From Danio rerio (lineage: Eukaryota; Chordata; Actinopteri; Cypriniformes; Danionidae): a stretch of DNA of 64,000 bases. The position numbers were made by a program, and so were the translations under genes. Location of the stretch: NCBI RefSeq assembly GCF_049306965.1, contig NC_133183.1:20589001-20653000 (forward strand), in the 5' to 3' direction. Below, piece after piece: positions 47,940 through 60,800 of the stretch. The notes beneath the pieces are model-generated. The model saw only the letters and a list, made by a program, of their open reading frames with translations. It had not been told where the DNA came from and did no database searches. Each line of letters starts with the position of its first letter. Position 1 is the stretch's first letter.

Positions 47940-48517
47940 ATTAAACGTAACTTGATAAAAACTTTTATTTAACTTAAAATTTCGTCAGATGTGGCTGATG
48001 GAAAAGGTATGTAGGGCCTAAACTTGCTGGAAACATGACATTGTACTTCTTACAGACTCGATTCTCTTAAAATACTAATATAATGTTTTAAAAAAGTCAT
48101 GTTTAAATATATATTTTATACCGTTTTTTCTTTTGGCTTCTTCTTAAAGTGCAATAGGCGCTTCTTACATGAGTGATGAAAAATACCTGCATATATGACA
48201 CAATATACTTTCAGTTGATAGATAAAATCTCTTATCTGGATTAGTTTTTCTACATAGACAAGTAATTGAGCTGAGTTTTGGTTTACAGGAGAATAGTTCC
48301 TCAGTATAGTGTGGACCTATTCCTGATAATGGAGGGAAGTTTTTTAGGGGTTTGGGGGAGCCTGTATGTTCTAGTGAGTCAGGCTTGTGTTCTGGGTGGG
48401 TTGCTCTCTTTCTTTTCGTTTAGGTTTTTGTTTCTTATGGTACCTTTTTATAGGCTTTTATCGTTATTCTTGCACTAAGAAAATGTATCTTTCTCTTTGT
48501 TAAATGTGACAGAAAAA
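47940..48517 (+). other. LINE inter-ORF spacer (unit C)
   Basis: Same spacer as in units A and B; nothing coding is supported. Confidence 0.45.
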
Positions 48518-50227
48518 ATGACAGACGTTTTGATTGAATGTGTATCTTGGAATTGTAGAGGCCTACGAAAACTAACTAAAACAAGTAATGGATAGAATAA
48601 AAAAGATAAAAGCTAAAATTGTGTTCCTGCAGGAAACTCACATGTTAGATCATGAAATAATCAAAAATTAAGCGTAGATGGCCAGGTCAGGTATTGTCTT
48701 CAGCTTACTATTCGAACTCCAGAGGAGTTATAATTATGATACATAAGTCTATTCCTTTGCGCATTGATAAAATTACAAAAGACCCCAAAGGTAGATTTTT
48801 GATTGTACAGGGAAATATTCTATCAACTCGGATTATTCTAATTAATATATATATAGACCTATCGAGGATAACGCAGATTTTTATAATGATTTATTTTTGA
48901 GAATCTCCATATTGCCCGGAAAACACATTATGGCAGGTGATTTCAATTGTGTCTTGCAGCCCAGTAAGGACCGGTCATCTGGGGTTGATAACACCCATGT
49001 AAGGTCTAGGAAAGCTTTACAATACTTTATAAAGGAACTTAACCTGGTGGATATATGGAGGTCTCAAAACCCAACAAAAAGAGAATATTCATGTTGGTCG
49101 AGTACTTCTAAAGGATACTCAAGAATAGATTATTTTCTGATTTCAGCTGAACTAATTTCATGTATCAGAAATTGTCAATATAGTAGTATTCTTATCTCAG
49201 ATCATGCCCTTGTATCTTTGACATATGTCGAACCAAAGCTTTCTCATAATCGTACTAAATGGAGATTTCAATGTTAGTTGAAAATGGAGAATGTTAAATG
49301 GAGAATGTTATGTTAGTGTCTGTCTTCCTAACTCTATGAGAGAGGCTTTGATCATTCTTTTACCAAAACCAGGAAAACCGAATACAAAGTGTGGAAATAT
49401 GAGACCTATTAGTCTCATAAACACATACAAAAATAATATGTAAAATCTTGGCAAAAAGACTAGAGACTGTACTTCCAGGCATTGTGGGTGATAATCAGAA
49501 CAGGTTCATTAAGAAAAGGCAGGGATTTTATAACGTAAGACGTGTTTTAAATATTGTGCATGTCCAAAAAGTGGAAAAGGATACTGCTCTTCTTTCCCTC
49601 GAAGCGGAGAAGGCTTTCGATAGGATCGAATGGGCTTATCTGTTCAACGTTCTCATAAAATTCGAATTTGGAAATTCCTTTTTACATTGGATCAAATTAT
49701 TACATTCCAACCCAATGGCTGAAGTTTTAACCAATGAGATGATTTCTGAGCCATTTAATATTACAAGAGGTTGCCCCCAAGGCTCACCATTGCCCCCCCT
49801 TTTATTCATCTTGGCTATAGAACCACTAGCAATAGCCGTAAGAGCTAACAACCATATACAAGGGATTAAAATGGGTGGCAAGGAACATGAAATAGCTTTA
49901 TTCACTGATGACGGTGTTATTTCTAAAACAATTAAACACCTCTCTCCAAGCACTTTTAGACCTGATCAAACAATTCGGAAACATATCGGGATATAAAGTG
50001 AATACATCAAAGTCATCATTGTTGCTGCTTGATAAAGATAGCTGTCCAAATACATCACATTTACTTACCTTGAAAATATCACCCACACTGTAATCCCGAA
50101 TAAGTTGACAAAACTCAAAATATTTGAGGTAATCAGTTACGTCAAATTTTTTAAGTTATGAAATTAACTATTTCAAGTAAACAGAAACATCAAGTTTTGA
50201 GTTTGTTGTACTCGCGCAAGACACTTC

Positions 50228-50490
50228 ACCTAACTTAAAATACCCAAGTTACTCAGCTCATACATTTTAATAGCAATTAACTTAATTGTTTTAATTTTTC
50301 CAAACTTTAAATACTTAGTCTCCTAGCTTGAACATTGTAATGGCAATTAACTTAATTTATTTAATTTCTTTTAACTTTAAATACTCAAGTCATCCAGCTC
50401 ATACATTTTAATTGCAATTAACTTTTTTTAATTATTTATCTCAACTTTACATACTTGGTCACCCAGCTCATACATTTTGATAGCAATTAT
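50228..50490. repeat. Four ~70-bp subterminal tandem repeats in the unit C transposon
   Basis: cagctcatacattttaatag or close variants start at 50254, 50324, 50395 and 50464, each followed by caattaactt and an aactttaaatact block. Spacing is 69-71 bp. Subterminal repeats are typical transposase-binding arrays in CACTA elements, which supports that assignment weakly. Confidence 0.75.
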
Positions 50491-50959
50491 TTTTTCAAAT
50501 TAACTTCACCATCTTCAGTTTCACAAACAAAATTAGCCATAATTTAAATCTTTAAACCCCCTAAGTCTATCAAAATAAATCTGTAATTTTAAACACACAA
50601 ACAATACCATTTTAGACATTTATTTTTTAAAGAAAAATTGTCCAACAGTACTTTCAAATTTGTCTCCTATGCAATTACAAATGTCTTAAAACAATAAAAA
50701 ACTATTAGACATTGAGATTGATAATAAACAGTATTCTGAAATTAATAAGGATTACCCAAAATGTAAACATGATATCAAACATAAGAGCTCAAGGAAAAAA
50801 AAACATAAGTTTACCAAAATTAAATATTAATACATTAATAAGAAGTACAAAACTTACAGTCTTAAGGCATTCGCTAAATAAAGAATAAGTGCACATTCTG
50901 TGAAGTGACTTTTGTTTAGTGTAAATATTATATATATTGAATATTATATATATTATTTT

Positions 50960-50963
<4 letters not shown>

Positions 50964-51047
<84 letters not shown>
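50964..51047. repeat. (TA)n microsatellite
   Basis: About 84 bp of near-pure TA inside the unit C transposon. The minus-strand Tyr-Ile open frame over it is meaningless. Confidence 0.95.
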
Positions 51048-51050
<3 letters not shown>

Positions 51051-51534
51051 GTCTTGGTTGATGATTCTGTCATTTACTCTAACTTATTCCAAACCTGTTT
51101 GAGTTTCTTTCTTCTGTTTAACACCTAAAAGGTTATTTTTGACACACAAAAAAAAAAAAAAAGCTGAGACCTGTAACCACTGATTTCAACAGTATTTGTT
51201 TTACTATTAGAAAGTCAATGGTTACAGGTTGTCAGCTTTCCTTAAAATAACTTTTGTGTTCAACAGAAGCAAAATATTTAAGCAGGTTTGGGAAAAGTGA
51301 AGAGTGAGTAAATGAAAGAATTTTAAGTTTGGACAAACTATCCCTATATATAATAAAATGCACCCTTACTAATTAAAAGTACATACATGTTTTGAAGTTA
51401 CTACCCCAGTGACAGTCTTTATTAAGTAAAAAAAAAAAAAAAAGCTCTACATCAACTCATTCTTTAAGGTTTCCATGCAAGGACACTTTCTATTTTCTAT
51501 CATCCATGCCAAGCAAAACTTTTTGCACAAGTTC

Positions 51535-52568
51535 AAAGTCCTTTACTCTATATTATGTGAAGAAGAGCATACAGTAATCCAAACAAGACAAGAAAGGTCT
51601 GGACGTGTGCTGTGGATGGTGTCCAATTCATTCTTCAGGACAACAGAGACCCTCAGTGAATGCAGGGCCAATAAAGCATCCTCTGTCAGCACTTCCGGAT
51701 TATCAATCTTAAAATATAATTCAAGGATATTAATGTCAGGACAATATCAACATGACTGAGCCAATATTACATGATTCATCAACTAGTCATGATTACAAAT
51801 ATGTTATTAAGTAAAATTTGCACCTCAACTTTCATCTTTTCAATAGAACATGCCTAATTGTGAAAAGAATGAATGAAGTCTTACCAGGGTGGTCCTAAAG
51901 AATCCCAAGTCACGCTCACGCAGCAAGACCAAAAGACCGCTGATAACAGTAGTCCGTCATGAACTGACATCATGCAGTTCCTGCAAATACAAAAATTAAG
52001 AAAAAAAAAATCTAAATGAAATATCTAATTATATATTAATGAATACTTTAACACATGACCCCGAACATACCTGCTCATTATAAACCTTAAAACGATTAGC
52101 CAGGGTATCTGCTGTCTTGCCAGTTTTGGATGCTGTTTGCCTTAAATTGTCATTAAATGAAATAGGTGGTGGTCCAGTTGTGCAAAGAATTTGTGGGGAA
52201 AATTCTCATTTGTAACATGTTGGTACTCTGCAAACAACAAAAAAAAAAACAAGAGAGAATTTCATAAAACTAACCCACACCACAAAATATACAATGCTAG
52301 AAAATATTTATTAATATTATTATTATGTTTCATTTACTTATTAATTTTTTTACCTGTTGAAATTAGGATCTTCATGTTGTAAACTGAACTCAAGGTCTGG
52401 CTGAAGTTTCACTTTCCTTGCTGCAAAAGTATCATTGCAAAATACATTGTAATATTTATTTTATCTGGATATGCCAGGCATAGTAGTACAAAATTAATAT
52501 TTTACCCACCTTTTACATGCCTCCATTTAAGAACTTTTCTGTAGTCAGCAACAACCGACCTTCAATTC
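51535..52568 (-). pseudogene. Decayed multi-exon gene carried by the unit C transposon (minus strand)
   Basis: Five exon-like blocks in compatible phase: 52568-52511 (VVADYRKVLKWRHVK), 52420-52354 (RKVKLQPDLEFSLQHEDPNF), 52227-52071 (PQILCTTGPPPISFNDNLRQ and TADTLANRFKVYNEQ), 51980-51885 (TVISGLLVLLRERDLGFFRT) and about 51707-51535 (DNPEVLTEDALLALHSLRV, VVLKNELDTIHS). GT donors and mostly AG acceptors are visible. A few in-frame stops interrupt it, and near the end another frame gives FLVLFGLLYALL. The pattern recalls a fish multi-copy family with GLLVLL and LFGLLYALH blocks; that link is from memory and unproven. Confidence 0.5.
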
Positions 52569-53618
52569 TGTATGTACACAAAGTCACAGTGTCATTTAGC
52601 TGAGAGTGGAAGTAGTACAATTGCATGATGTCTAATGTTATCCCCCAAAATGGTTAGCAATAGAACTGATCATCATGTTAGTTGCTTTGATTCGATGAAC
52701 ACGCATTTAACTTAAACAGTATTGAATTTTCTAAAACTGAATAGGACGACAAAGAAATTTAAGGCCTGTTTTTAAAAGCTAGAAATAACAAAACTTACCT
52801 TACTGTCTAATGATGCAAAAATATATAGACTAAAAAATATAAATGTGTATATATATATGTGTATATATATATATATATTTTTTTTTTTTTCAAAGATAAA
52901 AAAATATTTTAAGCTGCAAAATTTGCACATCAAAAAACTACATCTTGTTTACCACGTCTTGAATATTTTGTTTAATTATATTATTTTATTTAATAATATA
53001 GCTTTGTATTACTATTATAAATAGACATACTTTGTTTATAAGGCTGTATGTTCTTTCCAGAGTAAACATTTAAAAAAATAGATTGAAAAAAAAAAAAGTT
53101 TGCCATACCTTTAACCTATGTTTGACCTAAATGGCATTTAAAATCATTTAACTGATCGCATTAATCAGGTAATCATTGATATGCACGGATGTCGTCTTAA
53201 GCGCAGGGAAATAATCAGTGTTGATTAGTGCTGGTGATTGAGGTAAAGTTAGTTTTATATTTACACATCAGACTTTCTCCTTAACAATATAATTTCAGAA
53301 AAGTAGTTTTTAAATATTTTAAATAGTGAAACCATATTAGCAGCCAATGACTTTCAAAGTACAACATTGTTCAGTCAAAAATAAATAGTGCATTTAGTGT
53401 AATGTTGTTTTCATGTCATACTTGCATGTGATTTCAGACCGAGTAACGTTACACAAAGTACCATGGTACACAATATATGGAGCGAGTCACAAGTTGTTAC
53501 TGAAGGAATGTATGAATATAAAACCAACTTTACCTCAATGTGCTAGTGTGAGATGAAGCTCTGCTCTGTACCTGCTCAGGTGAGGAGCGCAGCTTAAATG
53601 TTCTCCGTCAGGCTTTCC

Positions 53619-53972
53619 TCATGCATGGATCAGCATGCAACAAGCTGCGTGTGATAGACAGTTACGTTTTGAGACTACGTTTTTGCAAGTCATCAGAAAA
53701 TACCGTTTAGTATTTAGGCGGAGATTATTTGAGTTATGATTAACGTTACGTTTCTTGCACCTTTCGTTTCCGTAATGCCAACAGATCGCAAAGATAATAC
53801 CACATTCACAGGCTGAACGGAGCTCAGCGCAGCGCCATGACTTGTGGTTGTGTAAGAGCGCGCGTCTCCATGACAACTCAAGCACAGGCTGAGGAAAGGC
53901 ATACTCGCGCCAAGATTTAAAATTTTTTGAAAAATTTAATCTGCCGATTTCAAATGTTTTTGTCTTCATCAC
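53619..53972 (-). other. Open frame of unknown meaning in the unit C transposon
   Basis: 117-codon minus-strand frame starting MMKTKTFEIGRLNFSKNF, Cys- and Trp-rich later. It lies between the start-codon exon and the other exon-like blocks and follows an acceptor-like ttttaacag. No family is recognised; it may be 5' UTR or chance. Confidence 0.25.
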
Positions 53973-54214
53973 ACTCTGTTAAAATTCAGAGTTAACACAT
54001 TACAACTAACGCTAACGTTGCACTGATTCTAACCTTTTAAACAGTAGGCTAATGTTAACGTTAGTTAGCAACAAGTGAGGCTAAACACGTTTTCTGTAAT
54101 GCATGACATGTAAACGCATTCTGACCAACTCTACATTACATTGAACTGTTACTGTGATTATATTGAATAAAACATACATTTAATATTTCTTGGATTTGTA
54201 AATATTTTACTTAC

Positions 54215-54294
54215 TATAGTGTGAAGCGAGGCCGATCCGCCATCTTAAAAAAACGAATGAAGCATGAACCTGAACGTGAACCTGGATGACGTCA
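54215..54294 (-). promoter_or_regulatory. CRE plus start-codon exon of the transposon-borne gene (minus strand)
   Basis: On the minus strand a perfect tgacgtca (54294-54287) is followed by aagatggcggatcgg, which combines a YY1-like aagatggcgg with an ATG (54243). The short exon reads MADRPRFTL and ends at a consensus donor gtaagt (from 54214). This looks like a housekeeping-type promoter and first exon captured by, or native to, the transposon. Confidence 0.5.
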
Positions 54295-56357
54295 GACGCA
54301 AAATCACTGAGCTGAAAGATTTTGAGTTAATGAAACTTTAAAGGAACATTTTGTATACATTAAACCCAAAAAACTGTTCAGCTTACTTAAAAGATACAAT
54401 TTTTACAAACTCAAAAATAAGAAAAAGTTCTAAATACTCATCAAGGTTAATTAAGAAGATAAGCAAATTTTAATGATTTAAGTTAATAGAACTCAGTTCA
54501 ATTAATTAGATACAGCATTAGGGTTTACAGTGCAGCTTTACATATATGGGTATCAAAATTGTCCCACAATTAGAAAATATAATTTCTACAAATTATAATG
54601 TTATGATGGAATCAACATCTAAAGATCTGGAGAGATGGTTATCTTCACCAATTTCATTGATAGGAAGAATAAATATATTGAAGATGAATATTTTGCCTAA
54701 ATTCATGTATTTATTCCAAAATATCCCCTTGGCGCCACCAGCTGGAGTGTTCTCAAAGATTAATTCATTATTCAGAAAATTTATTTGGAACAACAAATGC
54801 CCTCGAGTTCGTCTTTCTCTTCTTTATCTTCCATTTGACACTGGAGGGTTAAAATGTCCCAACCTGTACTGGTACTATTTAGCTGCACAATTAAGAACAA
54901 TAATGTTTTATTTTTCCTCCGGAAATAAACCATCCTGGGTGGATATTGAGTCATGTGATTTTGCGTTACCCTTAAATTTGTATATATATTCAGATCATTT
55001 TAAACAACTAAAAACAGTCACCCCGCACCCTATAGTTTGTAACATGATTGGAGTATGGTATGAAGTTAGAGAGTACATGAAAATAGCTGACTCTTTATCC
55101 CAGTATAGCCCCATTTGGGGCAACGCATTATTCAAACCAGCCAGGTACAAAGGACTCAGGATTCCGGTTGTGGGTTGAAAAGGAATTAAGCAAAATTAGT
55201 GATCTATTAGAGGAGGGAACGTTGATGTTGTTTGAGCAATTATCTATTAAGTACAATATTCCAAAAAAGCATTTCTTTAAATACTTACAGATAAGGAGTT
55301 TTGTTCTTTCTAGGCAGAACCAATCAATAAACTTGCCAGTACTTTCCATTTTGGAAAAATTAATTACCAAGAATTGCAATAATAAAGGGTTAATATCAGT
55401 TTTTTACAAATGGCTTGTATCAGGGTCTACTGATTCATCAACACCAAAACTTGAAATTTGGAAGATGGGATTGAATGAGGATATATCTGAGGATAAATGG
55501 AGACAAGTCTGTAAAAATTCTCAGAAACTGTTAGGGAGCGTTAGCTTAAAACTACTTCAATATAACTGGTTGATGCAGACTTATATAACTCCTGTCAAAC
55601 TAAATAGGTTTAATAAAAATATTCCTGATACATGCTTTAAATGCAGAGAGGCTCAGGGTTCATGTGTGCATTGTGTTTGGGAAGGCAACATTATTAGAGA
55701 CTTTTGGGTGGAAGTGATTAATATTACAAAGATAATTGTACCCTTGAATATTCCATTAGATGCAAAAATGATTTTGCTACATTTATACCCAAAGAACCTT
55801 AAACTAAATCTTCAGCAGCGCAAATTAATAGATTATGCTATACTACAAGCTAAAAGAATGATCGCTGGAAAAGACCTGATCCACCATCTACTGGAACTTG
55901 GATTAATGCCATGGCACTGTGTATGGCCATTGAAAAAGTAACATATTTTATTAAAAACCAAATGGATGAATATGAAGAAATTTGGAAGCCGTTTAATTAC
56001 TACATTAATAACAATAATATTGGTCATTTATTACAAGAAGTGTAACTAAGTATAGTGTTTTTATTTATTTATTTATTTTTTGTGTGTGTGTTTCATTTTG
56101 TTTTGTTGGATAACGTAACTTTTATGTGTAAAGTACAGTAATGTATACTTGGTTTTTGGGTACCAAACTATATTTGTTTTGCATTTAAATTGTCTCTTGT
56201 AAGAGAATTCTGTGTATTTGTATAGGGGAGAAGAGAGTGATGTTCTTTTGTTGGGGTGGGAAATAATTGCGACAAAATGGAATTGTGTTTTTCTGTTACC
56301 TGTCTTGTGTAATCAAAAACAATAAACACATTGTTCAATAAACACATTGTTCAATAA

Positions 56358-56652
56358 ACAACGGCAGAGTCACTCGCTGTTTTCAAGAAACAACTAAAAA
56401 CTCAACTATTTAGTCTCCACTTTACTTCCTAATCTGCAATTGCCTCTCTGGATATACCACTAACTGTACTCAAAAAAAAAAAAATAAAAAAAAAATTTAC
56501 TAATGCTTTCCTTCTTAGACTTTACAGACCTGAAACTTGCCTATAGCACTTATTCATTGTTCCTCTTGTAGTTGTGTAAATTGCTTCCTTGTCCTCATTT
56601 GTAAGTCGCTTTGGATAAAAGTGTCTGCTAAATGATAAATGTAAATGTTAGA
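56358..56652 (+). mobile_element. L2 LINE 3' segment and tail (unit C)
   Basis: Continuation of the L2 after the LINE insertion, with an A-rich run at 56473-56495 and the gtcgctttggataaaagtgt tail ending in aaatgtaaatg. Confidence 0.8.
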
Positions 56653-57690
56653 ATTATAAAGTATCTGCGCTCTGAATGATTTTGAGATATTAGCTTCAAA
56701 TTTTTTGCATTACATAAAGCAAACAGTGTGTGTGTAACATTTGTTTTTTTAAATAAAAAGTGTTAATGTAAACAACATAAAAAAACATCCCGTAATATAA
56801 ATAAGTTGTCATTTAATAGGAATATGTCAATAACTCAATTTTGACAAAAATGTCAGAAAGAACCTTATAATTCTAAGGTGACGAATTGGTGAAGTTTGTT
56901 CCTCACCACTGTTGCCACTGGCTTGCTTGGTTTGGGACTTGAGGAGCTGCGCATCGATGGATTTGCTTTTCAGTGTTTGGACTTTCAGCAGTGAAAATTA
57001 AACCACACTGAATTGAACTAAACCGCACTTCAACTGAAAACTGGACTGACATGGTTTCAATTTCAACTTACTCAAACTTCTATGTTAAGCTGCTTTGACA
57101 CAATCTAACCTATAAAAGCACTACAGAAATAAAAATGAATTGAATTGAATAGACTGTGCTGTATGAATTAGAGAAATGAAATCCTCAATTACCTTTAAAT
57201 TACACATCGCATCCATTTCACCGACAGATTACACATAAAAGGCCACAAATCATACCTGAACCCTCACTACATCTTTTGTTGTGACATTCTCAATATACTT
57301 CTTGGATTTGTAACGAATATCTTATTCAAAATTGTCTTTCCTGGCATTGTGTTTACATTTTTTAAAGTATATTTTACTGTTTCTCAATAATAGTCAATAA
57401 TAATGATAATAGTTGTCTACTAAAGATAGAAAGATATTGTGTTAGAATCACATGTCAAAAGATTTTTAATGCAAGCACTTGTCAATTCAATGCCTTTTTC
57501 AGTTATTGATATTCAACAAGCTTTTTCTGAGGCAGACCATGACAGGGAATGTTGTTTATTGTTTACGACGATACATTGTAAATGAATAAATCAATAAAAA
57601 TGACCCCAAAACAGTCTAAGCGGAGTAATACTTAAAGAATATTTATAAAAAAACACGAGGCCCTGAGACGCTGTTAGATATATTCCAAAA
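56653..57690. other. Upstream region of kinase gene C
   Basis: Non-coding, like the unit B equivalent, with the GAATT-tailed repeat fragment at about 56966-57150. No gene is seen. Confidence 0.4.
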
Positions 57691-57700
57691 GTGACGTCAC
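57691..57700. promoter_or_regulatory. CRE palindrome upstream of kinase gene C
   Basis: gtgacgtcac, 113 bp before the start codon; conserved in all units. Confidence 0.5.
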
Positions 57701-57813
57701 TCGATAGAACATAAACGCTCGCATAACTTACATTTCTTACATCAGTTCAGTGATCATCCAAGCTACTGTAAGGATCATTATTTGGACGTGTTAACAGATT
57801 TTCACCAAATCTA

Positions 57814-60800
57814 ATGGATAACGAACATCTGTCGACTTATTTTACGAGCGAACACATGAGTGAACTCGAAGACTTTCTGAGTGAAGCGACACAGCCTGTG
57901 GTTGTCCACGCGATGGCAGCAACAGTACCTGTGTTTGGTGAAGGAGTGAACGGAGAGGTGGCTCCAGTGCTGGAAAACATGGACTTCTGCAGAAACCTCT
58001 GTTCTTGGCTGGACGAGGAATGGACTGCGGCGTCTGATGCCAGTACGACACTCGATGAGCCCTTCTCTGTTAATGTGGAGAAAACAACCGGTGAGCCTGT
58101 CAGCAAACACTCAAGTTGTCTATGGTTTAAAATAATTATAAAAACTGGGGAAAGAAAAGCTATTAGTAAATAAAAATAATGTATAAATGACAAAAGAGAC
58201 GTTACATAACCCTAACCCCCAAAAATAAAAAAAATAATAATAATGGGGTTTTAACAGAACATTTGTGTTTGAGGTAAATTGCCCTAAAGGGAGACTTGGG
58301 CCTAGTCAAAGCGTTAAATGCCCAGCGTTCACACACGCACTATATTCTTCGGTTTAGTCCCGAATTCATCCGCCTTTCTAGCCACAACTAAATACTCTTA
58401 TTCAAACCCCCCATAAACACACACACAGACACTCAAGACTAATTTAAAAAACCACAATATATTTCCAATTAAAACTGAAAAAGATGTTCAAACTGGACTT
58501 TTTCCTGCATATAAAACTGCGAGGTGGCCACCTCCACCAAATTTTTTACCACCTTTCCCTTTAGACAAAAAAAACAAGGCAGACAGACCCTAAATGATGC
58601 TCAAGCATGTTTTTTTTTTTTTAATAATGAAATGTCATGCATTTAATTAAATCAAATGTTAGCCATTTTAAATAGTTTACTTGATAAGATTACAAGAGTT
58701 ATGCAAAATGTGTTTGTTTCAATAACAAATGTATTACACACACAAAAATACACTACCAGTCAAAAGTTTAGGCTCAGTAGGATTTTTAAAGGTTTTAAAA
58801 TGAGCTTATCCCGCTGACCGAAGCTGCATTAATCAAAAATACAGTGCAAATTGTGAACTGTTATTGCCTGTAATATAATGGTTCAATAAAAGTTTATTGT
58901 TTAATTTAATCATTTACTTCTGTGATTTTAAAGATGAATTGTTAGCTTCATTACTGCAGTCTTCAGAGTCACACGATCCTTCAGAAATTACTCTAATATT
59001 AATTATTATTATTAATGTAATAGTAATGAAATCAATAATGACTGGAGTAATATTTTCATTTGAAACTACATACGATAAGAAAGCAGTTATTTAAAATTGT
59101 TATAAATATTTATCGATTTAACATTTTTTTTTTCATTTATTAAATGCCATCTTGATGAACAGAATCATTTTCTAAAAAAACAACAACAAAAGAAAAAAAA
59201 AACTTTTGACTGGTAGTGTGTATATACATAATGTGTTCTGCATGTGCTAAGTTTTTAGGAATAGTCAAAAATAAATTATTGATTTTCTTTATTATCCCAA
59301 CAATCATCAGAATGTTAAGATCAGGTTTCTTGAAGACATTGTGGTATGCATAAATCTGTTTCTAAAAATGAACCCTTATGTCTCATTTTGTTGTCCAGGG
59401 TCACATTTGGAGATCATCAGCTTTTGCAGTGACTTCTGTCCGTGGCTGGACGAAGACTGGACTGCTGCTTCAGATGCCGGTACAGTACCAGATAAGATGC
59501 CGGAGGAGATGCCGGATGAGATTTCTCCTCGGGAGAACACTCCAGAGAACGACACAACTGGTGAGATTGTCAGCAACCACTTCACTGTAGAATAGAAACA
59601 TTTTATTAATGGGAACGATCTTTTAATTTTAAATAAATGATAAAAACTTGGTAAAGTTTAAAGAGACATTTAAAGGTATTGGGGGAATTAAAATAAATGT
59701 TTAAAAGAAACAACAAACATTACGTATTAAACAAAAATGAGAAATACCCAATAGTGCACTTTAACAGGATGAGAAAAGTTGTAAGGTAAAAAGGCCTAAA
59801 GTGAGAGTATCCACTTGTTAAGTGTGATGTCATGCGAAGTAGCTTCTGGGTCCAAGCACTATATCAAACTGTACGGGAGCAATTCCAGCGTTATGGATGT
59901 GACATTTGCAGTAAAAAAAAAAAATATATATATATATAAATTCCCGAAGTATACAGTATGTTAACATTACATTGAAACATCTGTTTATATTTTTTAAAAC
60001 AACTAACCACAGAGTTATGGGATCAGAAAAATATCAATCTGTGAACATTAGTTATATTTTAACTGAGTAATATAAATGGGTTACGGATGTGACCAAAACA
60101 AGTTAGCGAGTTTACAGTATACAACATACTTTGTAGAAATTATGTGAATTCAACTGCATAACCCAAAATAAACGACGCTAATTAAAAGGATAAGAGTTGC
60201 CTCTCTATACAACAAAAATGATTTATTTTATTTGACAGTTTTGCATTTATGAGGAAAGAGCTTCGTTATGGATGTGACGTGTGAAATTGACACTTTGGAA
60301 CTTTGGTAAATCAAATATAATAGTTTGAAAATATTGACAGACATTTTTTAAGTATGTTTAAAGTACTGTTAAATACTTGCTCACACAAACAAACATACAA
60401 ACACTGTGTTACTGTTTTGGTGAAAACTGACATTTGCATGGAATTGCTCATGGGGAGACTCAACAAATGGTAATAATGAACGTTTACAAAGTGATGTAAT
60501 ACTTTCGAAAATCATAAAAATCTAGAGACTAATGTGAACAGCATGATTTGTATTTCAAATTCAGTTTAATGTGTGATATGACTAAAAAGTGGTCATAAAT
60601 ACATATTTTTCATGGCTTAACAAACTGATTTTTTCACTTGGCCTGGCCAATTTTAAAAAAATGTTTATTTAAATTTTCGTATAGAAACATATGAATATTT
60701 TCCTATATATGCCTATACATTTACTTATTGTCATGTTTCAAATTTTCTCTTTTATTTTCTTTTTTTCTTTGTTCAACTAAGAAGTTCAAACAGGAGGCAG

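Larger units (their letters stand above)
50086..54532 (-). mobile_element. 4.45-kb CACTGTAA-ended DNA transposon carrying gene remnants (unit C only)
   Basis: Ends cactgtaatcccgaat and, at the other side, the inverted partner of cactgtaaaccctaat. The empty site in units A and B (cacccagcttt) shows a clean insertion with a 2-bp CA duplication (50084-50085 and 54533-54534). CACTG-type ends with a 2-bp duplication suggest the CACTA/EnSpm group; this is inference. No transposase was recognised. The element has four subterminal 70-bp repeats, a long TA tract and, on the minus strand, a promoter-like block and a decayed multi-exon gene. Confidence 0.8.
48518..55941 (+). pseudogene. LINE ORF2 pseudogene (unit C), with deletion and transposon insertion
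   Basis: The first ATG of units A and B is GTG here; the next is at 48518. Endonuclease fragments lie at 48694-48900 and 48897-49277 (AGDFNCVLQPSKDRSS, YSRIDYFLISAE), after which the deletion removes the next part. RT fragment at 49448-49996 ([42 protein letters not shown]). The DNA transposon then intervenes. The C-terminal half resumes at 54546-55178 and 55168-55941, the latter frame open to the natural end with the CFKC..H knuckle (one of its Cys positions reads Gly, VWEGN). Confidence 0.85.
46916..56357 (+). mobile_element. L1/Tx1-clade LINE (unit C), split by a DNA transposon
   Basis: Copy C of the LINE. Target duplication at 46902-46915 and, with one change (acaacggcagagtc), at 56358-56371. 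It carries the 4.45-kb CACTGTAA element (50086-54532). An internal deletion at about 49273-49310 removes about 0.7 kb spanning the end of the endonuclease and the start of the RT. The 3' end has a 17-bp tandem copy of acacattgttcaataa. Confidence 0.88.

Noticed and set aside
50789-51073. 94-codon minus-strand frame rich in Tyr-Ile
   Set aside because: Translation of a TA microsatellite.
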